A stretch of DNA of 64,000 bases from Chitinophagaceae bacterium IBVUCB1 (GCA_002127285.1 NFUW01000002.1:1853605-1917604); one strand, 5' to 3'; shown: positions 17,843 to 28,500, counted from the first letter of the stretch. Notes: generated from the sequence alone by a model not told the origin. Numbers and translations are program-made.

Positions 17843-18637
17843 TTATATACCATCTTTATAGTCCAGTTTGTCGGGGTCGGGTTCGTTCAGGGTAACGGTT
17901 TTTGATTTTTTGCCACGGCGCATACGCATATTCAGCAACTCTACAGTAAATGAGAATGCCATAGCGAAGTACACATAGTTTTTCAGGTGCAGTTCGTGTG
18001 CGCGTTCGCTATCCCATCCTTCAATTATCAGCACCACACCCACCAGTACGAGGAATGATAATGCCAGCATCTTGAGCGTAGGGTGCTTATGTATGAACGC
18101 TGCTATTTTGTGGCTGAACAGGAACATGATTATCATGGCTATGATAACGGCAATAATCATTACCTCTACATGCTTGGCAATACCAACGGCGGTTATCATA
18201 CTATCGAAAGAGAAAATCATATCTACCAGTATCATCTCGCCAATGGCGGCAGCAAAGCCTATTGATACACCATTCTTTTTGCCGTTCAGTTCTTCTTCTT
18301 CACCTTCCAGCTTGGCGTGTATTTCTTTCACGGTTTTGTATAGCAGAAACAAGCCACCACCCAGCATTACAAGGCTTGCGAGGTCGAAGCCCTTATCGAA
18401 CAGTGTAAATAATGGTTTGCCTTTTTGCTGTACCAGCCAGCTAAGCCCCATCAGCAAAATGACACGAACGGATATACCGGTCAGCATCCATATACGGCGT
18501 GCAGCCAATTGTTTTTCTTTGGGCAGCCTGCCCATGATGATGGATACGAAAATCACATTGTCTATACCCAAAATCACTTCGAGTATGGCCAGTGTCAGCA
18601 GGCTGATAAGCCCATCTACGGTTAATAATTCTTGCAT
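17843..18637 (-). CDS. TerC family integral membrane protein
   Basis: 264 aa with about seven membrane segments. Both acidic membrane motifs of the family are present: ILGIDNVIFVS (Asp26) near the N-terminus and MIFSFDSMITAVGIA in the middle. These likely bind metal ions. TerC-type proteins (YgjT/Alx, YceF, MeeF) export manganese or support metalation of exported enzymes. Here it starts 5 bases after pyrD ends, so the two form one operon, and no tellurite genes are nearby. A manganese-related role is therefore more likely than tellurite resistance, as an inference. Confidence 0.88.
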   Translation of the reverse strand: MQELLTVDGLISLLTLAILEVILGIDNVIFVSIIMGRLPKEKQLAARRIWMLTGISVRVILLMGLSWLVQQKGKPLFTLFDKGFDLASLVMLGGGLFLLYKTVKEIHAKLEGEEEELNGKKNGVSIGFAAAIGEMILVDMIFSFDSMITAVGIAKHVEVMIIAVIIAMIIMFLFSHKIAAFIHKHPTLKMLALSFLVLVGVVLIIEGWDSERAHELHLKNYVYFAMAFSFTVELLNMRMRRGKKSKTVTLNEPDPDKLDYKDGI

Positions 18638-18642
18638 TGTAT

Positions 18643-19668
18643 TTATGAGATAAGTCCTTTACAAATATTAGATGCAGTAGCGGGGCCTTCGTACACAAAG
18701 CCTGTATATACCTGTACCAGTGATGCGCCTGCATCCAGTTTTTCTTTGGCATCGGCAGCGGTAAAAATGCCACCTACTGCTATAATGGGTATAGTGCCAT
18801 TGCTCTTTTGGGTAATATAGCTAATCACTTCAGTAGCCCTGCAACGCACAGGTGCGCCGCTAAGGCCCCCTGCGCCAATAGCTTCTACCGCAGCTTTATC
18901 GGTTGTAAGATTGCTGCGGTCTATAGTGGTATTGGTAGCTACCAAGCCCTGTATCTCCGTTTCCTTCACAATGTTGATGATGTCATCCAGTTGTTCATTG
19001 GTCAGGTCGGGGGCTATTTTTAGTAGCAATGGTTTGGGCGTGCCGAGCGATTTGTTGAGTTGCGTGAGCGTATGCAGTATATGCATCAGTGGTTCTTTGT
19101 CTTGCAGGGCACGCAGGCCAGGGGTGTTGGGGCTGCTCACGTTTACCACAAAATAATCTACAACATCGTACAGGTGTCGGAAACTGGCTTCGTAGTCTTT
19201 AATGGCATCTTCATTAGGGGTATCCTTGTTCTTGCCTATGTTGCCGCCTATTATCAGTTTTTCCTTACGGTGTTTCAGCCTTTCGGCAGCTATTTCAGAG
19301 CCTTCGTTGTTAAAGCCCATACGGTTGATGAGTGCCCTGTCGGCAGGCAGACGAAACAGACGTGGTTTGGGGTTGCCCGATTGGGGGCGGGGTGTAAGTG
19401 TGCCAATTTCTACAAAGCCAAAGCCTAGAGCAGCCAATGCATCGGTGTATTTGGCATCTTTATCGAAACCAGCCGCCAGCCCTACCGGATTGGGGAAAGT
19501 GATGCCCCAAAGTGTACGTTGCAGGCTTGGATGCTTAAAATGGTACATATTCTTCAGCAAGGCGCGCAGCGGGGTTATGTTATAAGCCCATTGCAGGCGT
19601 TTCATCACCATATAATGCACCTTTTCGGGGTCGATGCTAAATAGAATTTTGCGAATAATACCGTACAT
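18643..19668 (-). CDS. pyrD: dihydroorotate dehydrogenase (quinone), class 2
   Basis: 341 aa from the ATG at 19668, matching the family start MYGIIRKILFSIDPEK; an earlier in-frame start at 19731 is rejected. The N-terminal hydrophobic helix pair that draws quinone, the FMN-site segments GLAAGFDKDAKYTDAL and EIGTLTPRPQSGNPKPRLFR, and VNVSSPNTPGLR with the catalytic serine of class 2 enzymes are all visible. It oxidises dihydroorotate to orotate at the inner membrane in pyrimidine synthesis. The predicted -7 box at 19676-19683 leaves almost no leader. terC follows within the same operon. Confidence 0.95.
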   Translation of the reverse strand: MYGIIRKILFSIDPEKVHYMVMKRLQWAYNITPLRALLKNMYHFKHPSLQRTLWGITFPNPVGLAAGFDKDAKYTDALAALGFGFVEIGTLTPRPQSGNPKPRLFRLPADRALINRMGFNNEGSEIAAERLKHRKEKLIIGGNIGKNKDTPNEDAIKDYEASFRHLYDVVDYFVVNVSSPNTPGLRALQDKEPLMHILHTLTQLNKSLGTPKPLLLKIAPDLTNEQLDDIINIVKETEIQGLVATNTTIDRSNLTTDKAAVEAIGAGGLSGAPVRCRATEVISYITQKSNGTIPIIAVGGIFTAADAKEKLDAGASLVQVYTGFVYEGPATASNICKGLIS

Positions 19669-19675
19669 GCGGGTG

Positions 19676-19683
19676 CAAAGATA
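19676..19683 (-). promoter_or_regulatory. predicted -7 box of pyrD
   Basis: TATCTTTG on the minus strand matches TAnnTTTG and ends 8 bases before the pyrD ATG, so the transcript would be leaderless or nearly so. Confidence 0.5.
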
Positions 19684-19757
19684 CATTATGCCTGTTGTAT
19701 GTTTTTTAACATTTTGTAACAATCCCCGCAACCTGCTGTGGCGTATCTTAGCGCATA

Positions 19758-20489
19758 ATGGGCCGTATTTTTACTCAGCTAAGTGTAGCAGGCATTTTGT
19801 TTGTCTGGATAGCCAGTAGTGTGGCATACGGCCAGACCATGCAGGGGCAGCTTACTGACTATGAAGGAAATAAGGCCGTACCCGAAGTTATCATTACCAA
19901 TATACATACCAACGAAATTACTACCAGCGACAAGGATGGCAAGTTTTCGATAGCTGCAAACAGCGGGCAATTGCTGGAGTTTAAAAAAGACGGTTATAAA
20001 GTAGTACGCTTCAGAGTGCCGCAAGGGAATATGGCATCTTTTTATAAAGTAGGGATGCAACGCTACAATCCATCCGTACCGCAATTTGAAAACATGGCAT
20101 CGCCCGATTATAAAACCGATAGCCTGAAGTATGCCATGCTGTATAAAAAAGAACTGGAGTTTCAGCAAATGACTACACTGCAAGCCATACAGCATCCGTT
20201 CTCTGCGCTCAGCAAACGCAGCAGGCAGATATGGGCCTTCCAGCAGGAGTATGCCATGTTTCAGGAGCAGAAGTATATTGACTATACCTTTAACGACAAC
20301 CTGATAACATCGCTGACGGGACTTGCAGGCGATAGCCTGCGCGTGTATAAGCAAATCTTCCGCCCATCGTACACACAATTGCGCAGTATGGATGAGTATA
20401 ACTACTTTAACTACATCAAACGCACAGTAGCCGCATACAGAAAGCGTGGTACTAAAGCGCGTACATCTCCTGTTCGTATTTCGCACTAA
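19758..20489 (+). CDS. secreted protein with carboxypeptidase-regulatory-like domain
   Basis: 243 aa. A signal peptide (about residues 1-26, ending VAYGQ) precedes a CarboxypepD_reg-like beta-sandwich (about 27-105): MQGQLTDYEGNKAVPEVIIT, SDKDGKFSIAAN and LLEFKKDGYK. The C-terminal 130 residues are helical and charged (KKELEFQQMTTLQAIQHPFS), with no recognised family. Similar proteins occur widely in Bacteroidota as periplasmic or outer-membrane proteins of unknown role. Its start lies 6 bases after TATCTTAG, an imperfect -7 box, so it may be leaderless. It is divergent from pyrD. Confidence 0.75.
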   Translation: MGRIFTQLSVAGILFVWIASSVAYGQTMQGQLTDYEGNKAVPEVIITNIHTNEITTSDKDGKFSIAANSGQLLEFKKDGYKVVRFRVPQGNMASFYKVGMQRYNPSVPQFENMASPDYKTDSLKYAMLYKKELEFQQMTTLQAIQHPFSALSKRSRQIWAFQQEYAMFQEQKYIDYTFNDNLITSLTGLAGDSLRVYKQIFRPSYTQLRSMDEYNYFNYIKRTVAAYRKRGTKARTSPVRISH

Positions 20490-20545
20490 TTATTGATTTC
20501 CAATAGTTTAATAGCCAATTCCTTTGCTACGGGCATTTTATGCTT

Positions 20546-20629
20546 GTTAATCCGTCGTTAACCGCTTGCTAAAACGGGGTTAACAAGCCCCGATTTTTTG
20601 GCTATCGGGGGCTGATGATAGCATCTTTG
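20546..20629 (+). promoter_or_regulatory. GTTAAC-box promoter 3 of a shared regulon
   Basis: GTTAAT at 20546, GTTAAC at 20557 and GTTAAC at 20579 show the same 11/22 spacing as the promoter at 12.3 kb. The last box ends at 20584, and CATCTTTG starts at 20622 after exactly 37 bases. It is followed by GTGTCATCAAAC, nearly the same as at 12.4 kb. Confidence 0.7.
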
Positions 20630-20688
20630 TGTCATCAAACAAACGAACAAGCAAAAACAAACATCAACAAACAAACAAAAATTTAAAA

Positions 20689-21243
20689 ATGAAAAAGATC
20701 GTATTATTCGCCGTTATCCTTACTTGCATCAATGTAGCTGTTAAGGCACAAGCTCCTTCTTCTACTGCTACACAGACAGTTAATCTGAACCTTAGCAACG
20801 CAATCGAATTGACATTCACTGGGTCTGGTACTGCTACAGGTGCTGCTGTTAACTTAGCTTTCAATACAGTAAACGACTACGCTAACGGTGTAGCATCATC
20901 TGAACAAACACTGCGTGTGCGTTCTAACCGCCGTTTCGGTGTAACGGTTCGTACCAACAACGCTAACTTTACTTATACAGGTGCTGTAACTCCTGCTCCG
21001 GTAATGCCTGTAAGCGGTGTATTGAGCCTAAGGGTTGGTGGTAACACAACAGGTGGAACTATCGCTTCACCATTCAGCAATACTGCATATAGCGGCCTTA
21101 GTGCTACAGCAGCTAATCTGATAACGAATGCTGCAAATGGTGGCAACCAAACATTCGGTGTGCTTTATCAAGCTACTCCCGGCTTTGCTTACCCCGCTGG
21201 TACTTATACGGTAGATGTGGTTTATACCGCTACACAGCTGTAA
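20689..21243 (+). CDS. small secreted protein, paralogue of the 12.5-kb gene
   Basis: 184 aa from the ATG at 20689, with a signal peptide (MKKIVLFAVILTCINVAVKA). It matches the 12457 gene in NLNLSNAIELTF, FNTVNDYANG, VRSNRRFGV, PVSGVLSLRVGG, TPGFAYPAGTYTVDVVYTAT and overall length. The codons look strongly biased (GCT, CGT, AAC), unlike the more mixed usage of its paralogue, which suggests high expression. It is probably a small extracellular or periplasmic beta-rich structural protein. The function is unknown. It is monocistronic with a strong terminator. Confidence 0.8.
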   Translation: MKKIVLFAVILTCINVAVKAQAPSSTATQTVNLNLSNAIELTFTGSGTATGAAVNLAFNTVNDYANGVASSEQTLRVRSNRRFGVTVRTNNANFTYTGAVTPAPVMPVSGVLSLRVGGNTTGGTIASPFSNTAYSGLSATAANLITNAANGGNQTFGVLYQATPGFAYPAGTYTVDVVYTATQL

Positions 21244-21267
21244 TAAAATAACAGATATTATTATAAA

Positions 21268-21301
21268 TAAGGAAGGTGTACTACTTAGTACACCTTCCTT
21301 A
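21268..21301. terminator. bidirectional terminator
   Basis: A 15-bp stem (TAAGGAAGGTGTACT and its reverse complement) with a 4-base loop lies between the convergent genes ending at 21243 and 21324. T-rich sequence follows on the plus strand (TTTT) and T residues follow on the minus strand. Confidence 0.85.
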
Positions 21302-21323
21302 TTTTATGTGTTTCGTTTGTGCT

Positions 21324-22067
21324 TTACAGTAGTAATACTGACAGTACATAGTCGCCTAATAATATCAGTATGCAGCTTACCACAACCGATGTGGTAGATG
21401 CACGGCCAATTTCCAACGCACCACCTTTTACATAATAACCGTAGTAGGCAGGTATGATGGATATGATGAGCGAGAAAGTAAAAGCCTTTGCCATAGCAAA
21501 AAACAGATTGTACGGCAGAAAGCCTTGTGTTAGCCCCTGTACAAATTGCTCTTCGGTGATGATGCTGGAGAACATACCCGCTATATAGCCGCCCCATATA
21601 CAAATGGCGATGGATAGTACGATGAGGCTGGGAACCATTATCATGGCAGCTACTATTTTGGGCAGTATCAGATAGGTTTTGGTATTGATGCCCATAATTT
21701 CAAGCGCGTCTATCTGTTCGCTTACACGCATATTGCCTAGTTCTGATGCTATTTTAGAGCCCACCACGCCTGCCAGTACGATGCATATAACGGTAGGGGA
21801 TAGTTCCAGTATGGTAGAGTCGCGGATGATTTGTGCTATTACCGGCTTGGCTACTAATGGGCTGATGAGCTGATAAGCCGTTTGTATTGTAAGTACTGCA
21901 CCGAGGAAGAAGGATATAACCACAACGATGGGTAGGGAACGTATGCCAATGTCGTTGCATTGCTCCATAAACTCCTTCCAGTAAACCCTTGTATTCTCAG
22001 GCCTGCCAATAGACTCCTTCAGCATAATGGTGATGCGCCCGAGGTGTTCTAAAAATTGTTTCAGCAT
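21324..22067 (-). CDS. mlaE: MlaE/YrbE family ABC-transporter permease
   Basis: 247 aa with about five or six membrane segments. Typical MlaE stretches are SLPIVVVISFFLGAVLTIQ, GSKIASELGNMRVSEQIDAL and EIMGINTKTYLILPKIVA. This subunit forms the membrane channel of the Mla-type lipid transporter that works with the ATPase MlaF and the MCE-domain protein MlaD. Neither partner is next to it on the minus strand here, since the following gene runs the other way; they are usually adjacent in Bacteroidota. A TACATTTG -7 box lies 10 bases before the start. Confidence 0.88.
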   Translation of the reverse strand: MLKQFLEHLGRITIMLKESIGRPENTRVYWKEFMEQCNDIGIRSLPIVVVISFFLGAVLTIQTAYQLISPLVAKPVIAQIIRDSTILELSPTVICIVLAGVVGSKIASELGNMRVSEQIDALEIMGINTKTYLILPKIVAAMIMVPSLIVLSIAICIWGGYIAGMFSSIITEEQFVQGLTQGFLPYNLFFAMAKAFTFSLIISIIPAYYGYYVKGGALEIGRASTTSVVVSCILILLGDYVLSVLLL

Positions 22068-22077
22068 AGATACAGCA

Positions 22078-22085
22078 CAAATGTA
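22078..22085 (-). promoter_or_regulatory. predicted -7 box of mlaE
   Basis: TACATTTG on the minus strand matches TAnnTTTG. The start codon follows after 10 bases, giving a leader of only a few bases. Confidence 0.45.
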
Positions 22086-22145
22086 TAGTAATAATAGGTG
22101 AATTGCTAAGTAGCGGTATAGCAGGTAAATTGTTTTTTAACAAAA

Positions 22146-22175
22146 AAAATCCCGCTCTGTAATGAGCGGGATTTT
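22146..22175. terminator. terminator of secDF
   Basis: AAAATCCCGCTC and GAGCGGGATTTT form a 12-bp stem with a 6-base loop. The T-run on the minus strand fits the end of secDF, whose stop is at 22197. Confidence 0.85.
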
Positions 22176-22196
22176 GTATCGTTTACAGAAATGGCA

Positions 22197-25100
22197 TTAT
22201 GCCAGTTTCTTCAATTCTTCAATTTGTGCTTCCCTGTCTATTTCTTGCGACAGTTTTTCGCTCTTATCCATATCTACCAGGATAGGTGCGGCAACGAAGA
22301 TAGAAGAGTAAGTACCTGTAATAACACCTATCAGCATAGCGAATGCGAAACCGCGTGTTACTTCTCCACCAAAGATAAAGAGTATCAGTACGGACAAGAA
22401 TACAGTGAGCGACGTCATGATAGTACGGCTCAGCGTATCGTTGATGGCACGGTTGATAACACTATGTTTGCCCTCTTTAGGATTCTTGCGGAAGTATTCT
22501 CGAATACGGTCGAACACGATAACGGTATCGTTCATTGAGAAACCGATAACGGTAAGTACCGCAGCAATGAAGTGCTGGTCAATTTCTAATGCGAATGGTA
22601 CTACGCCACGGAAGAAAGAGAACACGGCAAGCGTTACGCAAACGTCGTGCAACAAGGCTACGATAGTACCCAATGAATACTGCCATTTGCGGAAGCGTAT
22701 CAGTATGTATATAAAGATAGCTATCAGAGAGAAGATAGTTGCTTTAACGGCACCTGCCTTCAAGTCGTCTGATATGGTTGGCAATACTGTTTGAGAGCTT
22801 TGTATGTATTTTGAAACAAACGTAGCTTCATCTACAGTTGCCGGAATAAAGCCACCTGACTTCAGACCTTCGTACAGTTTGTTTTGTACTTGGGCTTCTA
22901 CTGCTTGTCCCGGTTCTTTAATGAGGTAAGCTGTAGTAATGTTCAGTTGGTTGTCTTGTCCTATTGTTTTTACTACAGGGTATTCACCATTAAAGCTGCC
23001 TTTCAGTTTTTCACGTATTTCACCTACTGTATATTTCTTATCGAACTTTACTGTATAGCTGCGTCCACCATCAAATTCCACACCGTAATCAAATCCATTC
23101 AAGAAAGAACCGATACCTGCCAGCAATACCAATACTGATATACCATAGGCTATCTTGCGCGCGCCAACGAAATTGAAATGCGCTTTGCGGAAGATGGCTT
23201 TTGAAAGACCAGTAAAGTATTTGAAGTGGCGTTCGCGCTTAGTATATATATCCGTTACCAAACGAGATACCAGAATACCGCAATATAAAGACAGCAGAAT
23301 ACTGATGATTTGCGTAGTAGCGAAACCAAGCACAGGGCCTAAACCGAATGCGAAAAGGATAATAGAAGTAATAAGGATTGTTACGTGACCGTCTAATACG
23401 GGTGCCAGTGAATTGTTATAACCCTTGCGTATGGCATCGTCGTAGGTGCTGCCACCAGCCAGTTCTTCTTTGATACGCTCAAAGATGATAACGTTGGTAT
23501 CTACCGCCATACCAATACCCAGTACCAAACCTGCAATACCCGGCATAGTAAGCGTAGCGCCTAATGCAGACAGGAAGCCAATGGTAAAGAAGATATTCAG
23601 TATCAGCGATATGTTGGCTACAATACCACCTGTATTGTAGTAAACCAGCATCAGTACGAATATTACGAGGAAAGAGATAATCAACGAGTTCATACCTGCA
23701 TCAATAGACTCTGCACCCAGTGTAGGGCCTACTACCTGCTCTTGTACTATACGTGCAGGTGCAGGTAACTTACCCGACTTCAGGATATTGGCAAGGTCGG
23801 TTGCATCTTCAACTGTAAAGTTGCCGCTGATAGAAGTATTACCGTTAGGTATTTCCCCGTTCACCAATGGAGCAGAATAAACTTTATCGTCGAGCACTAC
23901 CGCTACGAATTTGCCTTTATTATCTCCTGTCATCTTCTTCCAGATACGTGAGCCAGTAATGTCCATGCTCATGGTTACTTCGGGCTTGCCTGTAAGCTGG
24001 TTATAATCCATACGTGCATCCGTAACATGATCGCCTTCCAGTTTCGATTCGCTTTCGCCAACTGCCGTTTTCAGTGCATACAGCATCAATGGAGCATTCG
24101 GGTTTTTGCTCTCTTTTTTATCTTGCGCACCGTATACGAATTTCACATTGTTAGGGAACTTATTCCTTACAGCATCCAATGCCAGATAACGGTTTAGCTT
24201 AGCAGTATCTTTTTTGGCAACGATACCTACTACCGGTCCTTGATTAATGTTGCCCTGCTGCGTGATGTTGGGATACCAAACGGCAAACAAAGGATTTTTC
24301 TTAACAGCATCTTTTTGTGCCAATGCAGTAGAGTCACCAATAGTTCCTGCTTTACTACTATCGGTTTTGCCACCAGCTAACAATGAAGACAGGCTTGCAG
24401 TATCTGATGCACTGTTGGCGGCATTGTTGCTAGCTACATCAGCAGTGGTGTCTGCAGCAGTAGTATCTTCTTTTGAGCCGGACAGGTATGCTGCCAATGC
24501 ATCGTTAGCAGGTTGTATGCTGTTGATGATTTCTTCGTTGCTGTAAGTTTCAAAGAATTGCAGCTTGGCAGTAGATTGCAGGTAAGCACGTACACGCTCA
24601 GGGTCGCGAACACCTGCCAGTTCTACGGTAATGATACCTTTATTATCATCGAGATTGATATTTGGAGAAGCCACGCCGAATTTATCAATACGTGTCAGCA
24701 ATACATTGTATGTACGCTTGATGGCATCTTTGGCTTCCTTATTTATTTTTTTCAGTACTTCTTCGTTGGTAGAGGTAATGGTTATCTCTTTTTCAGAAGG
24801 TTTAGAAAACAGAAAAGCTAATTTGCCACTTGGGTTGGCTTTGGCATATTCTTCGCCGAAGAGTGTAACGAAATTGGCCTGGCTGTTTGCTTTTGCTTTG
24901 TTGGCATCTGCAATAGCTTTGTTCAGCGCAGGGTCTTTCGGGTTGTTCGACATAGAGCGAACAAGCTCATCAAGGCTTACTTCCAGCGTTACGTTCATAC
25001 CACCTTGCAGGTCAAGACCCAAATTGAGTTCTTGTTCTTTAGCTTCAAGCAGTGTGAATTTTTTCACCAGTGGTACACTCATTACGGTAGTACCTTGCAT

Positions 25101-25307
25101 GCTATCAGTTATTTCCTGAAAGCGAGCATCTACCAATTTTTCCAGTTCTTGTCCTGTGGCAGATGGGTTAGCCAGTTTTACTTGTTTTTCAGCCTTAGCC
25201 CGTGCTTTCTTCTCTACATTGCGTACCACATACGTAAACGATAGCTGGTACAGAGAGATAAGGATAAGCGCTACGGTAAAAAATTTTACCAAACCTTTTA
25301 ATTGCAT
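22197..25307 (-). CDS. secDF: protein translocase subunit SecDF (fusion)
   Basis: 1036 aa, joining SecD (about 1-690) and SecF (about 720-1036) as is usual in Bacteroidota. Six membrane helices per half surround large periplasmic domains. Landmarks are LNLGLDLQGGMNVTLEVSL in SecD, GIAGLVLGIGMAVDTNVI before the end of SecD, DYGVEFDGGRSYTVKF opening the SecF P-domain, and AAVLTVIGFSMNDTVIVFDR in SecF. It uses proton flow to complete export through SecYEG. A segment rich in Asp, Ala, Ser and Thr at about 280-320 is a low-complexity insert. The T9SS cargo in this window first depends on this Sec step. Confidence 0.95.
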   Translation of the reverse strand: MQLKGLVKFFTVALILISLYQLSFTYVVRNVEKKARAKAEKQVKLANPSATGQELEKLVDARFQEITDSMQGTTVMSVPLVKKFTLLEAKEQELNLGLDLQGGMNVTLEVSLDELVRSMSNNPKDPALNKAIADANKAKANSQANFVTLFGEEYAKANPSGKLAFLFSKPSEKEITITSTNEEVLKKINKEAKDAIKRTYNVLLTRIDKFGVASPNINLDDNKGIITVELAGVRDPERVRAYLQSTAKLQFFETYSNEEIINSIQPANDALAAYLSGSKEDTTAADTTADVASNNAANSASDTASLSSLLAGGKTDSSKAGTIGDSTALAQKDAVKKNPLFAVWYPNITQQGNINQGPVVGIVAKKDTAKLNRYLALDAVRNKFPNNVKFVYGAQDKKESKNPNAPLMLYALKTAVGESESKLEGDHVTDARMDYNQLTGKPEVTMSMDITGSRIWKKMTGDNKGKFVAVVLDDKVYSAPLVNGEIPNGNTSISGNFTVEDATDLANILKSGKLPAPARIVQEQVVGPTLGAESIDAGMNSLIISFLVIFVLMLVYYNTGGIVANISLILNIFFTIGFLSALGATLTMPGIAGLVLGIGMAVDTNVIIFERIKEELAGGSTYDDAIRKGYNNSLAPVLDGHVTILITSIILFAFGLGPVLGFATTQIISILLSLYCGILVSRLVTDIYTKRERHFKYFTGLSKAIFRKAHFNFVGARKIAYGISVLVLLAGIGSFLNGFDYGVEFDGGRSYTVKFDKKYTVGEIREKLKGSFNGEYPVVKTIGQDNQLNITTAYLIKEPGQAVEAQVQNKLYEGLKSGGFIPATVDEATFVSKYIQSSQTVLPTISDDLKAGAVKATIFSLIAIFIYILIRFRKWQYSLGTIVALLHDVCVTLAVFSFFRGVVPFALEIDQHFIAAVLTVIGFSMNDTVIVFDRIREYFRKNPKEGKHSVINRAINDTLSRTIMTSLTVFLSVLILFIFGGEVTRGFAFAMLIGVITGTYSSIFVAAPILVDMDKSEKLSQEIDREAQIEELKKLA

Positions 25308-25353
25308 AGGTTTTGTTGATTGATTCTTATTATAATTTTTAAAACAGAGTGGG

Positions 25354-25361
25354 CAAAGATA
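25354..25361 (-). promoter_or_regulatory. predicted -7 box of secDF
   Basis: TATCTTTG on the minus strand matches TAnnTTTG exactly and lies 46 bases before the secDF ATG, leaving a leader of about 40 bases. Confidence 0.55.
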
Positions 25362-25523
25362 GGATTTAATACAAATAATAAAAGTGCCATTAACTGTATG
25401 TTAAAACCTATATGTATAGCGCTAAAATTTAATCTGTTATTTTGAAAATCTTTTAGTTTTTTATTAACGAAAATGTTATTTTTACCCATACAGTATTAGA
25501 TATATAATAAAACACAGCAACAG

Positions 25524-28500
25524 ATGATACGAAAAATTACGCTGTTATTCTTAGCGTTTCTGTTCATTAACCAATTTGCACAGGCTCAAAGAAGTTGTGG
25601 CTCGGATGTAGTGCATCAGCGCCAAATGGCTACTAACCCTGATTATGTGCAGGAGCAGGCAGCCCTCAGGGCAAAGTACCAGGCTTTTCTGGCAGCTAAC
25701 TCCAGTATGCCACAAGCATTGAAAACGCTCGTGGGTAGTGGTCCTGATACGGTGTTTGAGATACCGGTAGTGGTTCACATCATTCACACGGGCGGTGCAC
25801 CCGGTACTCAATACAACCCAAGCGATGCGATGGTGCAAGCTTATATCAATTATACCAATCAGGCGTTTGCAGCATCTTATACTGGCTATCCGGGCCCAAC
25901 AACGGGCGGTACAAGGGTACCCTTGAGGTTTGTATTGGCAAGGAGAGATACCAACTGTAATGCTGCTACGGGTATAGTGCGTGTAAATGGTAACTCGCTG
26001 GCGGGTTATGGCTCAGATGGCATCAACTTGTCTGCATCGGGTGGTGCATCAGAAGCTGCTGTGAAAAACCTGAGCAGGTGGAACCCAACAGTTTACTATA
26101 ACATATGGATAGTAAACAGAATAGACGCTGCTGATGGTTATGCCGGCGGTGGGCCTTTTACTGCTGGTTATGCATACTATCCCGGTTCAAGTGCTGCGGT
26201 AGATGGTACCGTTATATTAGCATCTAGGGTATATACAGGAACAGGTGCTACTGGTGGTGGCCCCGGCGATATTACATTGCCGCACGAATTAGGCCATGCT
26301 TTTAACCTGAAGCACGTTTTTGACCCATTCCCAGCTACGTCTGGTTGCCCATCTGCAACTAACTGCGCTACTACGGGCGATGAGGTGTGCGATACACAGC
26401 CTATAGCATCATCTGCATTTGGTTGCCCGGGTCCTCCTACACTTACTTGTAACGGCGTTGCTTATGATACCATGACATCTAAAAACTTCATGGATTATTC
26501 AAACTGCCAGGATAGGTTTACACCCGGGCAGAACGTGCGCATGATGTTTGCATTGAAGTCGGCAGTATCGCGCTCTACTTTTATTACTTCTCTTGGTGCT
26601 ACAGTACCGCCAAGTTCAGCATTACCGGGTACATGTTCTATTACTGCGGCACCCAATGCCTTTAATATAGGTGTAAGGAATGTTGTGGTATCTACTAATA
26701 ACGCCCCTTCGCCTGGTGCAGATACTTTGATGCATGTAACATCAGACGGTTATCAGGGCGATGGCAATCGTGGTTATATAGATTTTACTTGCCGCCACAG
26801 GGTAACACTTGTTGCAGGTCAAACATATAAGCTGGCTGTAAACGTAGGTCCAGGTACTACTACTTCTCGTGCTAAGGTTTTCCTTGATTACAACAACAAC
26901 GGCGTATTTACATCTACTGAAATGATTATGCCAAGGACTGCGGCAGGCCCTGGTTACAAAACTGTTTCATTTACCGTACCTACTACTGGTGTCAGCTATT
27001 GTGTACCATTGCGTATGCGTGTAATAGTGGACGGTGGTAATGGTGTAAATGTAGATTCTTGCGGTACACTGCAATTTGGCCAGGCAGAAGACTACACGGC
27101 ATACATAATAGGAAGCGGTGGTAGTACGGCATCTACAGTAGCTATCAGTAATCCGCCAATAGGCGGCAACCCGTCTTGTATTGGTACGGGATTGAAGTTT
27201 TATGCAGTACCAAGTAGCGGCACTACGGTGCTTACATACAGGTGGTTGCGCAATGGTACTATCATGTCTGGTTTTACTACAGATACGCTTTCTTCAAACA
27301 TATTTGTAAATAACGACCAAGTAAAAGTGCGTATGCTGTTTACCAGCCCATGCGGTACGGATAGTGCAGAATCGAGCGTGGTAATAGTGAACAGGCAAAT
27401 AACGATACCGCCTACTGTAACGATAGGCATACAGAGCGGTACTATACCTGGCTGTATTGATGATACTGTAACCTTCAACATAGCAGGTAATGTAAACCCG
27501 GGTGGAGCCCCTACATACAGATGGCAACAACGCATACCACCCGCAATTGTATTCTCAGACATACCCGGCGCAACAGGTACTACATTCAAATGTTTCAGCA
27601 AACCGGTTAATACACAGATAAGGGCTATCATGAGGTCTTCTGCAGGTGCACCTTGCGCAATACCCGATTCTGCCATATCCAATGCATTCACCCTTACATA
27701 CAATAACCAAACGCCAACTGTCAGCATCGCATTAACAACAGGTACTAACCCGGGTTGCGCAGGGCAAACACTTACATTTACAGCTACCCCAACTATTGGT
27801 GGTACTGCCCCAACCTATGTATGGCGCGTAAACGGTGTAGTACAAACAGGTGTTACAGGGCCAACATTATCGGGTGTGCGTGCAAACGGAGATGTGGTGA
27901 ATTGTACAATGACATCTAACTCTCCTTGCGCTGTGCCTAATACTGCTACTTCAAATAACATTACTATTATACATACGCAGATTACTGCAGATGTAAGCAT
28001 CGGTCAGATAACGCCCAGCCCTTCTTGTAATGGTAAAAACATCAGTTTCTCTGCTACTACCATCAATAGCGGTACAGGGCCATTGTATCAGTGGTTTGTA
28101 AATGGCAGTGCTGTAGGCACCCCAATCGGGCCTAACTTTACTACTCCATTGGTAAACAATGATAAAGTAAGAGCAGTATTTATAGCTACAGACCCTTGCG
28201 TATTGAATGCAACAGATACATCAAATGAATTGACAGTATCAACAATTAAGAGCGATACGCCAACTGTGTCTGTAAAAATAACTAAGGGCAAAGACCCCGG
28301 TTGTATAGACTCATTGATTGAGTTTACTGCCAACCCTGTAAATATCGGCAACAGCCCGCAGATAGATTGGTTTGTAAATGGCTTCCCTGCTGCTACAGGA
28401 ACTATATTTACTTCTACTGCTTTATTAACAGGCGATATAGTACAGGTAAGGGTACACCAAACAGATGGCAGGTGCTATTTGCCTGATACAGTATTCTCTG

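Noticed and set aside
17843..18637. Tellurite resistance gene
   Set aside because: The protein is in the TerC family, but it is alone with pyrD and lacks the ter gene cluster, so resistance to tellurite should not be claimed.
25385..25510. TTAAC/GTTAA-like words before the M43 protease gene
   Set aside because: They are not GTTAAC and do not keep the 22 and 37 base spacing.
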